A DNA stretch of 5,368 nt, from assembly GCA_964614215.1 (NCBI GenBank), contig CAZTKP010000174.1, forward strand, positions 1-5,368, written 5' to 3'. Below the pieces are notes generated by a model. It made no database searches, had not been told where the DNA came from, and saw only the letters and a list, made by a program, of their open reading frames with translations. Of the stretch, positions 1-4,271 are shown one piece after another. The position numbers were made by a program, and so were the translations under genes. Position 1 is the first letter of the stretch. Every line of letters begins with the position of its first letter. This stretch comes from CAZTKP01 sp964614215 (GTDB lineage Bacteria > UBP6 > UBA1177).

Positions 1-600
1 AATGGTGTTGTCGCAATACTGTGATGCTGTGCAGTTTTTGCTCAGTGTGGTGCCCATTCCGTCGGTGTCACAGACGTAGACATCGTTACTTTCGCATAGT
101 TTTGTTTCGGGCACACAGTCAAGGTCAGCGCAGGAGAATGTTCCTGAGTTTTCAACACACATTTTGAGCGGATCGGTGCAGTCAGTGTCGTTTGTCCAGT
201 TTCCGCCGACGCATTTCTGGACCCATGTTTTGGCTGCGTCACATCTGTAGTCGTCTTCTGTGCAGGTGATGACGTCGTCATCCGTGACGGGTGAATCGTC
301 ATCCGTGAGTGGAGAATCGTCGTCTGAAGAAGTGTTGCCTGTATCCCCAGTATCCCCTGTGTTTCCTGTATTACCTGTGTTTCCTGTATCTCCTGTGTTT
401 CCAGTATTTCCCGTATCACCGGTATTTCCCGTGTCACCGGTATCGCCGGTATCATCATCATTCACTGTGTCATCATCAACTGTAGTTTCATCATTTGCGT
501 TTGAATTTCCATCAAAGTTAGGATCGTTGAGTTCTACGATCTGCTTTCCGCAGGAAATCATAAAAATTGAGAAAAGACAAAGGATAAAAACCTTCTTCAT
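1..600 (-). CDS. Cys-rich surface lipoprotein with Thr-Gly-Asp/Asn repeat, C-terminus cut by window edge
   Basis: The frame is open for 200 codons from ATG at 598-600 to base 1, with no stop, so the gene continues beyond the left edge. The start is supported by an AGAGGAGAA ribosome site (605-613) and a promoter upstream. Residues 1-16 form a lipoprotein signal peptide (MKK, then a hydrophobic core) ending in M-I-S before Cys17, the likely lipidated residue. Residues 21-50 are an Asp/Asn/Thr-rich linker. Residues 51-89 are 13 tandem Thr-Gly-(Asp/Asn) triplets. Residues 94-107 hold two copies of DDSPxTD. From residue 113 the protein is Cys-rich (Cys113, 120, 130, 141, 148, 157, 162, 169, 177, 190, 196), suggesting a disulphide-bonded extracytoplasmic domain. 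Function unknown; a stalk-plus-head surface protein is the natural reading. I do not recognise the Cys-rich domain. The architecture resembles the Kazal lipoprotein at 3816-4259. Confidence 0.85.
   Translation of the reverse strand, partial: MKKVFILCLFSIFMISCGKQIVELNDPNFDGNSNANDETTVDDDTVNDDDTGDTGDTGNTGDTGNTGNTGDTGNTGNTGNTGDTGDTGNTSSDDDSPLTDDDSPVTDDDVITCTEDDYRCDAAKTWVQKCVGGNWTNDTDCTDPLKMCVENSGTFSCADLDCVPETKLCESNDVYVCDTDGMGTTLSKNCTASQYCDNTI
334..450 (-). repeat. 9-nt coding repeat, 13 units of Thr-Gly-Asp/Asn
   Basis: Thirteen consecutive ACN-GGN-(GAY/AAY) units encode the stalk of the left-hand lipoprotein. Synonymous codons vary freely (ACC, ACG, ACT, ACA; GGC, GGT, GGA, GGG), so the amino-acid pattern is kept while the DNA repeats have diverged. 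This argues for selection on the protein rather than very recent slippage. Gly at every third position is collagen-like in spacing, but there is no proline. Confidence 0.9.
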
Positions 601-638
601 ATCATTCTCCTCTGATGTATTGCCATAAACACCGAGAT

Positions 639-666
639 ATTATACTTAAATAAATATGGGAAGCAA
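639..666 (-). promoter_or_regulatory. Sigma70-type promoter of the left-hand lipoprotein
   Basis: On the minus strand a perfect TATAAT (-10, bases 639-644) lies 16 nt downstream of TTGCTT (661-666, a weak -35 keeping only the TTG). Transcription would start near 632, giving a leader of about 32 nt with the AGAGGAGAA ribosome site. The repeat array begins at 668, right against the -35 box, so repeat sequence supplies everything upstream of it. Confidence 0.6.
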
Positions 667-667
667 G

Positions 668-808
668 TAACTCACCCCTAACCCCTCTCTCCACGCAGAG
701 AGGGGAACAATTCCATTGACAAACAATAAAAGCTAAACCCAACTCACCCCTAACCCCTCTCTCCACGCAGAGAGGGGAACAATTCCATTGACAAACAATA
801 AAAGTTAA
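668..808 (+). repeat. Two tandem 72-bp copies of the palindromic AACTCACCCC repeat
   Basis: Bases 669-732 and 741-804 are identical over 64 nt and then diverge by one base (C733/T805) before a shared TAA. Each copy contains AACTCACCCC, a perfect 9-bp hairpin CCCCTCTCT/AGAGAGGGG (stems 682-690 with 697-705, and 754-762 with 769-777, 6-nt loops), then GGGGAACAATTCCATTGAC. Perfect identity points to a recent tandem duplication. There is no T-run after the stems, so they are not obvious intrinsic terminators. No gene is seen in 601-1065. Confidence 0.9.
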
Positions 809-819
809 TAGAAGTTACC

Positions 820-860
820 CCCCTTCTTTTCTTCAAAGAGAAGGGGTCGGGGGATGAGTT
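820..860 (-). repeat. Inverted copy of the palindromic repeat
   Basis: The stem CCCCTTCT (820-827) pairs with AGAAGGGG (839-846) and is followed by GGGGGATGAGTT (849-860), which is the reverse complement of the AACTCAYCCCC repeat end. This copy therefore lies in the opposite orientation to those at 668-808. The text after it (GGGATTGGGTTTA, 861-873) recurs near 1653 and 1753. Confidence 0.8.
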
Positions 861-873
861 GGGATTGGGTTTA

Positions 874-897
874 ACAGAGAGGGGAACAATTCCTTTG
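874..897 (+). repeat. Truncated copy of the palindromic repeat, left stem missing
   Basis: ACAGAGAGGGG followed by AACAATTCCTTTGA matches the right stem and tail of the full repeat, but no AACTCACCCC end or left stem precedes it. It directly abuts the inverted copy at 820-873, suggesting that one copy inserted into, or recombined with, another. Confidence 0.7.
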
Positions 898-904
898 AAA
901 TATA

Positions 905-997
905 TTCCTCCCCTTCTTTGTTTGAGAGACTGAAGAAGGATACGGAAAGCTGCTAAATGCAGGTTTGCCCTTCGGAAGTAGGTCGGGGGATGAGTTA
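905..997 (-). repeat. Long-loop repeat copy, ending at the DUF559 cassette
   Basis: It begins with CCCCTTCTT (stem 912-918 with AAGAAGG at 933-939) and carries a 61-nt block (918-978) that recurs at 1584-1644 with only four mismatches. It ends in GGGGATGAGTTA (986-997), the inverted repeat end. The following base begins the promoter region of the DUF559 gene. The encoded frames are not gene-like. Confidence 0.75.
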
Positions 998-1005
998 CTT
1001 TTACA

Positions 1006-1034
1006 TTGACACGCTGTTCTTAATTTTGTATTAT
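1006..1034 (+). promoter_or_regulatory. Strong sigma70-type promoter of the DUF559 gene
   Basis: A perfect TTGACA (-35, 1006-1011) is separated by exactly 17 nt from TATTAT (-10, 1029-1034, five of six consensus bases). Transcription would start near 1041, about 25 nt before the ATG. A second TATAAT at 1055-1060 has only a poor -35 and is less likely. The promoter lies wholly between the two flanking repeat ends, so the gene carries its own expression signal. Confidence 0.75.
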
Positions 1035-1065
1035 TCAATATTGTTAATCTAACTTATAATTGACC

Positions 1066-1419
1066 ATGACTGACATAAGAGAATTAGTTAGAAACATGAG
1101 GAAAAATCAGACTGAGGCTGAAAAAGTTTTCTGGAATGCTGTAAGAAATCGGCAGGTTAAGAACAAAAAGATACTTCGCCAATACGCATTGATATTTGAA
1201 TACGGAGATTCTAAAAGGTTTTTTGTTCCGGATTTCATATGTGTAGAAAGTGCTCTTGTGATTGAAATTGACGGCAAGATCCACGAACAACAGAAAGACT
1301 ATGATGAACTGAGAAGTTTTCTTATAAAAAAGATGGGATATCGGGTTATTAGATTCAAAAATGAAGAAGTGCTTAATGATCTAGGCAAGGTGATTAAAAA
1401 ATTGATGAAGGAATTATAA
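1066..1419 (+). CDS. DUF559 family protein, Vsr-like PD-(D/E)XK endonuclease fold
   Basis: The 117-residue product matches the usual 110-130 residue length of DUF559 proteins, small nuclease-like proteins related to the Vsr/PD-(D/E)XK fold. Visible family marks: an N-terminal helix with R-K-N-Q-T-E-A-E (12-19) and F/LW; the core V-P-D-F (54-57) with putative metal ligand Asp56; E-I-D-G (67-70) with Glu67 and Asp69; H73; a Y-D-E-L-R helix (79-83); and the closing G-Y-R-V-I-R-F strand (91-97) with N-E-E-V. All core acidic residues are present, so it looks intact. ATG 1066 is preferred over TTG 1060; neither has a clear ribosome site. It is the only plus-strand gene, has its own promoter and is bracketed by repeats; the TAA stop is part of the right repeat. 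Biological role unknown; DNA cleavage or nicking is inferred. Confidence 0.88.
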   Translation: MTDIRELVRNMRKNQTEAEKVFWNAVRNRQVKNKKILRQYALIFEYGDSKRFFVPDFICVESALVIEIDGKIHEQQKDYDELRSFLIKKMGYRVIRFKNEEVLNDLGKVIKKLMKEL

Positions 1420-1497
1420 CTCACCCCAACTCACCCCGCCCTTCGACAATCTTCGGGCACCCCTCTCTCGGACAGAGAGGGGAACAATTCCTTTGAA
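1417..1497 (+). repeat. Palindromic repeat copy starting on the DUF559 stop codon
   Basis: TAACTCACCCC (1417-1427) begins with the DUF559 stop codon; AACTCACCCC is immediately repeated at 1428-1437. After a CTTCGACAATCTTCGGGCA insert comes the perfect stem CCCCTCTCT (1460-1468) / AGAGAGGGG (1474-1482) with a 5-nt loop, then AACAATTCCTTTGAA. It may also protect or end the DUF559 transcript, but there is no T-run. Confidence 0.85.
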
Positions 1498-1499
1498 GT

Positions 1500-1569
1500 T
1501 TAAGTCCCTTTCCAACTCACCCCGGTCTTCGACCACCCCTCTCTTCGCAGAAAAGAGGGGAAAGTTAAC
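1500..1569 (+). repeat. Further palindromic repeat copy, unit of a 70-nt tandem
   Basis: TTAAGTCCCTTTCC at 1500-1513 recurs exactly at 1570-1583. Between them lie AACTCACCCC (1514-1523) and a stem CCCCTCT (1536-1542) / AGAGGGG (1554-1560). Both this copy and the previous one have a GTCTTCGAC- or CTTCGAC-like insert between the repeat end and the stem, so they form a subfamily distinct from the left-hand copies. Confidence 0.75.
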
Positions 1570-1765
1570 TTAAGTCCCTTTCCTTGTTTGAGGGACTGAA
1601 GAAGGATAAGGAAAGCTGCTAAATGCAGGTTTCCCCTTTGGAAGCCGGATTTAGGGATTGGGTTAAGATAAGGGAACAATTCCATTGAAGTATATTCCCC
1701 CCTTCTTTGAGTGAGAGAAGGGGATGGGGGATGAGTTAAGGGAAAGGGATTTAGGGATTGGGTTA
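1570..1765. repeat. Mosaic of repeat fragments in both orientations
   Basis: It holds the second copy of the 61-nt block (1584-1644), GGATTTAGGGATTGGGTTA at 1647-1665 and again at 1747-1765 (exactly 100 nt apart), AGGGAACAATTCCATTGA (1671-1688), and an inverted hairpin copy CCCCTTCT (1699-1706) / AGAAGGGG (1716-1723) followed by GGGGGATGAGTTA (1726-1738). No gene is supported in 1420-1847; the open frames there translate repeat DNA. Confidence 0.75.
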
Positions 1766-1768
1766 CAT

Positions 1769-1846
1769 CGTAGGGGTTGACCCATGTGTCAACCCTGGGT
1801 TGGTCGTAAACCTGAAAACGGGCAGACACACGGGTCTGCCCCTACG
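1769..1846. repeat. 78-bp double-hairpin element with CGTAGGGG/CCCCTACG ends
   Basis: Terminal inverted repeats CGTAGGGG (1769-1776) and CCCCTACG (1839-1846) enclose two hairpins: GGGTTGAC/GTCAACCC (1774-1781 with 1788-1795) and GGGCAGAC/GTCTGCCC (1820-1827 with 1834-1841), each with a 6-nt loop. The two arms are near reverse complements of each other; where they differ (TT versus CA in the stem), the opposite strand of the same hairpin has changed to match. The right end is one base from the stop codon of the hydrolase gene. Similar CGTAGGGG-type intergenic elements occur in many unrelated bacterial genomes, as far as I recall. It could act as a transcript 3' end. Confidence 0.85.
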
Positions 1847-1847
1847 G

Positions 1848-3263
1848 TCAACTTTCAATAATCTTTTGAATAGTCTTAAAAACTTCGTCACTACTCAATA
1901 TTGTCATGTGGTCTTCATCAAATTCGTAGGTTTTTACGGCGTCTTTAACGACTTCGGGTTGGAGCATGCTTTTGAGCGAGACTGTTCCGTCACCTTTTTT
2001 GGCAGTATCTTTGATCTTTGAATAGTTTCCGTAGATGAGGTGGAACGGAATTTTTAGCTTTGTGCTGTACATTCTGTCCTGGAATTTCGATCCGGGAACC
2101 ATGTCGATCCAGGCTGCGACGAATGATTTTGTTTCGTTCCTGACTCCGAAGGCTGCAAGGTCGTGTCCGCCGTAGGGAGAGCTTATGGAGATGTATTTCT
2201 CAACGACAGAATTTTCTTTGTTCTGATATCTCTGGATGTATGTTCTTGAGACAAGTCCGCCCATGCTGTGAGCGACAAGAACTATCTTTTTGAATCCATG
2301 CTTTTTTCGTAGTTTTTCAATTTCGTAGTTGAGTCCTGCGGCAATTCCGTCAAGTCGCAGTCCGCTTGGATACTGATAGACCCACGGCTGATATTTCTCT
2401 TTATCAAGTTTTGAGATCAAGTACTCAAAATCTTTAGGTGTTCCGCTTATTCCGTGAACAAAGAGAATCGGAATTTTTTGCGGATCGTACTTTGATAGAA
2501 AAAATATGTCCGGGCCCTGAAGGGATGCAAGTTCAAGCGGTCTCCACATTCCCAAAGCTCCGAATCCCTTCGCAAAGTAATAGTGATCCATTGTAACCAC
2601 TTCACCTGACTTGGGTTTTTTAACAATGAAGTTACTGTTTATTGCAAGCATCATGGATAGATCTGAGAATTTTTCAGGGAGCTTTCCGTTCTTTTTTATT
2701 TCAATGTCAATTCCGTAAAGCAGTTTTCCGTTATCAAGAATGAATTCTGATCCGTCTGAATAACATCCGCAGGGTTCTCCTGCATCGTACTTTTCATTTT
2801 TATTTTTATCTTCAAACGCAAAGACCGAGATCTTTCCAATGGGTGCCATGAAACCATAGTAAGAAGGTTTTTTAAGAATCTGATAATTGATGACTTTTCT
2901 GAAATGATTGTCCTGTTCAGGCTCTTTGACAGATACGACGATGATCGGCGCAGAAAGTTCACTGTCACTTGTGACGTCTCCGCTGTAAATAGCATTCGCC
3001 TCTGCATGAAGAGACCATTCCTTGACACCCTTTTTCATCTTTTTGCCGGATTGGGTGAAACAGGAAGGGAGGAGGAGAAGGATGAGGAGAAGGAGAAGGA
3101 GAAGGAGTGCGTGAAGCGTGATGCGTGAAGCGTGAAGAGACCTTTCCCCCAACCCCTTACCTAAAGGCAAGGGGAGACGTTCCCTTATTGAAATTGCTTC
3201 CTTTTCCTTTAGGAGAAGGAGTGAGGAAGAGGTCATATTAAGGATTGGCTTATTTCTTTCCAC
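1848..3263 (-). CDS. Alpha/beta-hydrolase (lipase-like) lipoprotein
   Basis: A predicted lipid-anchored serine esterase or lipase, 471 residues from GTG 3261-3263. The fold is clear: V-H-G-I-S-G (269-274, oxyanion loop), A-H-S-M-G-G nucleophile elbow with Ser333, G-D-G-T-V with the likely acid Asp425, and D-E-D-H with His452 close to the C-terminus. It resembles PGAP1/LCAT/triacylglycerol-lipase-type proteins. Residues about 84-250 form an extra N-terminal domain, probably beta-rich, with a D-K-N-K-N-E-K-Y-D-A-G-E loop (152-163) of the calcium-binding kind. The Leu run 53-65 followed by P-S-Cys68 is a lipoprotein signal. AGGAGG lies 7 nt before the GTG, yet that start puts 52 residues ahead of the hydrophobic core, and this stretch is encoded by repeat DNA. 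TTG at 3150-3152 would give a normal-length signal peptide. The substrate is unknown. The gene overlaps the upstream acetyltransferase by 14 nt, so the two are probably translationally coupled. Confidence 0.88.
   Translation of the reverse strand: MERNKPILNMTSSSLLLLKEKEAISIRERLPLPLGKGLGERSLHASRITLHALLLLLLLLILLLLPSCFTQSGKKMKKGVKEWSLHAEANAIYSGDVTSDSELSAPIIVVSVKEPEQDNHFRKVINYQILKKPSYYGFMAPIGKISVFAFEDKNKNEKYDAGEPCGCYSDGSEFILDNGKLLYGIDIEIKKNGKLPEKFSDLSMMLAINSNFIVKKPKSGEVVTMDHYYFAKGFGALGMWRPLELASLQGPDIFFLSKYDPQKIPILFVHGISGTPKDFEYLISKLDKEKYQPWVYQYPSGLRLDGIAAGLNYEIEKLRKKHGFKKIVLVAHSMGGLVSRTYIQRYQNKENSVVEKYISISSPYGGHDLAAFGVRNETKSFVAAWIDMVPGSKFQDRMYSTKLKIPFHLIYGNYSKIKDTAKKGDGTVSLKSMLQPEVVKDAVKTYEFDEDHMTILSSDEVFKTIQKIIES
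3069..3107 (-). repeat. CTC/CTT microsatellite encoding the signal-peptide core
   Basis: On the minus strand this is an almost pure CTC/CTT/CCT-type pyrimidine tract (purine on the plus strand, with one interruption, T3083). It encodes eight Leu, Ile and four Leu, that is, the hydrophobic core just before P-S-Cys68. The hexamer GAAGGA recurs on the plus strand, so slippage would lengthen or shorten the core by whole Leu pairs. Confidence 0.85.
3109..3136. repeat. Four tandem 7-bp units GCGTGAW
   Basis: GCGTGAA, GCGTGAT, GCGTGAA, GCGTGAA run head to tail within the hydrolase 5' coding region, between the Leu run and the palindromic-repeat copy. The unit length is not a multiple of three, so gain or loss of one unit would shift the hydrolase frame and disconnect any start upstream of it from the enzyme. 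Confidence 0.85.
3141..3250. repeat. Degenerate palindromic repeat inside the hydrolase 5' coding region
   Basis: CCCCAACCCC precedes a stem CCCCTT (3153-3158) / AAGGGG (3169-3174) that is extended by CC/GG past one mismatch. The tail GGGGAGACGTTCCCTTATTGAA resembles GGGGAACAATTCCWTTGA. A second stem CCTTTTCCT (3200-3208) / AGGAGAAGG (3211-3219) and then AGGATTGGCTTA (3241-3252) recall the AGGGATTGGGTTA segment of the 1570-1765 mosaic. It remains open in the hydrolase frame as about 30 low-complexity residues. Confidence 0.6.
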
Positions 3264-3714
3264 TACATATCCTCCTGGTCATTATCAGTGCATCTTCTAT
3301 AGGATCATCATAGTAGTTTTTTCGATTTCCCACAACTTCAAACCCTGTTTTTTTATAAAGTTCTGCTGCACTTGCGTTTGACTTCCGGACTTCGAGGTAC
3401 ATTTTTCTGACTCCATTCTCACTGCACCAGGCAAAGATTTTCTGCATAAGAAATGTTCCCAAACCATTTTTTCTGTGCTTTGTATCAACTGCTATCTGGA
3501 GAATCTCCGCTTCGATACCCACGACAGAAAGAATAATAAATCCGGCTACTTCTCCGTTTTTCTCAACTACAAAAAGTTCATAAGATGTTTTGCTTATGTT
3601 TTCCATGGAGCTTAAAAATGAAACTGTGTCGGAACCGAAAGAGTTCTTTCCTATTTCGGTAACTTCTTCTTTGACTTTATTGATGTCTGTTTTGGGGATA
3701 TGGAGGAATTTCAN
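3250..3714 (-). CDS. rimI: RimI-like GNAT N-acetyltransferase; start codon on the gap edge
   Basis: Acetyl-CoA-dependent N-acetyltransferase, closest in pattern to RimI, which acetylates the N-terminal alanine of ribosomal protein S18. Counting from 3714, the 154 residues match RimI's usual length. Landmarks: I-A-V-D (74-77), the acetyl-CoA loop H-R-K-N-G-L-G (80-86), L-E-V-R-K-S-N-A-S-A (107-116), L-Y-K-K-T-G-F (119-125), R-K-N-Y-Y (131-135) and E-D-A-L-I-M (140-145). The first internal Met (3604-3606) would give only 118 residues and lose the first strand and helix. The frame stays open upstream to 3712-3713, where TG is followed by AAA-TTC; with one more base from the gap this is a (A/G/T)TG-AAA start. 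True RimI and a generic GNAT cannot be fully separated here. It overlaps the hydrolase gene by 14 nt; no promoter is visible because of the gap. Confidence 0.85.
   Translation of the reverse strand, partial: XKFLHIPKTDINKVKEEVTEIGKNSFGSDTVSFLSSMENISKTSYELFVVEKNGEVAGFIILSVVGIEAEILQIAVDTKHRKNGLGTFLMQKIFAWCSENGVRKMYLEVRKSNASAAELYKKTGFEVVGNRKNYYDDPIEDALIMTRRICSGKK
3271..3276 (-). promoter_or_regulatory. AGGAGG ribosome site for the hydrolase, inside the acetyltransferase gene
   Basis: AGGAGG lies 7 nt before GTG 3261-3263, ideal for initiation. The same bases are two consecutive AGG Arg codons in the last ten codons of the acetyltransferase gene. An ATG at 3266-3268 is followed at once by TAG, so it cannot be used. 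This site is the main argument for the GTG start and for translational coupling. Confidence 0.6.
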
Positions 3715-3813
3715 NNNNNNNNNNNNNNNNNNNNNNNNNNNNNNNNNNNNNNNNNNNNNNNNNNNNNNNNNNNNNNNNNNNNNNNNNNNNNNNNNNNNNN
3801 NNNNNNNNNNNNN
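3714..3813. other. Assembly gap, 100 Ns
   Basis: Exactly 100 Ns, a length conventionally used for scaffold gaps of unknown size, so the true distance between the Kazal lipoprotein and the acetyltransferase is not known. The gap starts at the predicted first base of the acetyltransferase and ends two bases after the Kazal gene's stop codon. It should therefore hold the acetyltransferase ribosome site and any promoter or terminator. Confidence 0.95.
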
Positions 3814-3815
3814 AG

Positions 3816-4259
3816 TTACTCACATTCACCTGAGTGTTTTGCATTTCTGTAGAGTTTGTGTGCTTCACAGATGTTTGAATAGGTGACACCGTCACATCCG
3901 CAGACTGGATCATAGACATCATCACAGGTTTCGGGAACCGTTTCACAATGTCCCCATCCGGTACAATCGCCTATTTTCTTGGCACACAGTTCTCCCACTT
4001 TGCAGTCATAGTTCTCACTGCAGTTATCCCAGACGACATCGGTGTCAACTGTTTCATCCTTCGTTTCGTTTTCATCCGGCACTGTATCTTCGACTTCTTC
4101 ATCGACTTCGTTCCCGTCGACGGTTTCGTCCTGAACTTCCTCGTCCTGCTCCTCGTTATCATCAACAATAACTGGTTCGTCGTTTCCTTTGAGATTTACG
4201 CTGTTTTCACAGGCAAAAGAAAAAAGTATCGTCAGAGTTAAGATCAGAAGTTTTTTCAT
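3816..4259 (-). CDS. Lipoprotein with acidic linker and C-terminal Kazal-type domain
   Basis: A 147-residue secreted lipoprotein. The signal peptide is residues 1-16, ending S-F-A before Cys17 (lipidation). Residues 27-78 are a very acidic Glu/Asp/Val/Thr linker. Residues 80-112 carry Cys80, 86, 92, 99, 105 and 112. The Kazal-like domain (112-146) has C-x7-C-x-C and the hallmark P-V-C-G-C-D-G-V-T-Y-S-N-I-C (118-131), closing with G-E-Cys146-E. Kazal domains inhibit serine proteases, but many bacterial copies are untested, so inhibition is only a family-based guess. ATG 4257-4259 follows AAGGAGG by 5 nt. The gene starts 12 nt after citF ends, so it is probably on the same transcript. The build (signal, acidic stalk, Cys-rich head) parallels the lipoprotein at 1-600. 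Confidence 0.88.
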   Translation of the reverse strand: MKKLLILTLTILFSFACENSVNLKGNDEPVIVDDNEEQDEEVQDETVDGNEVDEEVEDTVPDENETKDETVDTDVVWDNCSENYDCKVGELCAKKIGDCTGWGHCETVPETCDDVYDPVCGCDGVTYSNICEAHKLYRNAKHSGECE

Positions 4260-4264
4260 TCGCG

Positions 4265-4271
4265 CCTCCTT
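4265..4271 (-). promoter_or_regulatory. AAGGAGG ribosome site of the Kazal lipoprotein
   Basis: A full AAGGAGG sits 5 nt before ATG 4257-4259 and directly touches the citF stop codon (4272-4274). There is no room for a separate terminator or a complete promoter between the two genes, which supports one transcript and possible ribosome re-initiation. Confidence 0.75.

Noticed and set aside
334..450. Collagen-like domain
   Set aside because: Gly falls at every third position, but there is no proline and the other positions are only Thr and Asp/Asn, so a collagen triple helix is not supported.
42..461. Open frame on the minus strand, 139 residues, Ile/Thr/Gln-rich
   Set aside because: It is an out-of-frame reading of the TG[DN] repeat of the real lipoprotein gene (1-600), which has the signal peptide, ribosome site and promoter.
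260..628. Plus-strand open frame with Val-Ser-Pro-Val-Phe repeats
   Set aside because: It is the antisense reading of the same 9-nt repeat; it has no ribosome site and crosses the promoter of the real gene.
682..705. Intrinsic terminators at the C/T-rich hairpins
   Set aside because: None of the stems at 682, 754, 820, 1460, 1536 or 1699 is followed by a T-run on either strand, so terminator function is not shown.
1055..1060. Second promoter with TATAAT just before the DUF559 start
   Set aside because: At the right distance the -35 is TATTCA, only three of six matches; the 1006-1034 promoter is far better.
668..1765. CRISPR array
   Set aside because: Copies occur in both orientations with irregular spacing, overlapping fragments and shared sequence between hairpins; there are no unique spacers and no cas genes.
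1500..1829. Minus-strand open frame of 109 residues
   Set aside because: It translates hairpin repeats and the double-hairpin element; there is no ribosome site and no known domain. This is a typical spurious repeat-derived call.
3062..3263. Hydrolase 5' region as a frameshifted pseudogene
   Set aside because: The frame is open throughout, the lipobox and enzyme follow in the same frame and all catalytic residues are present.
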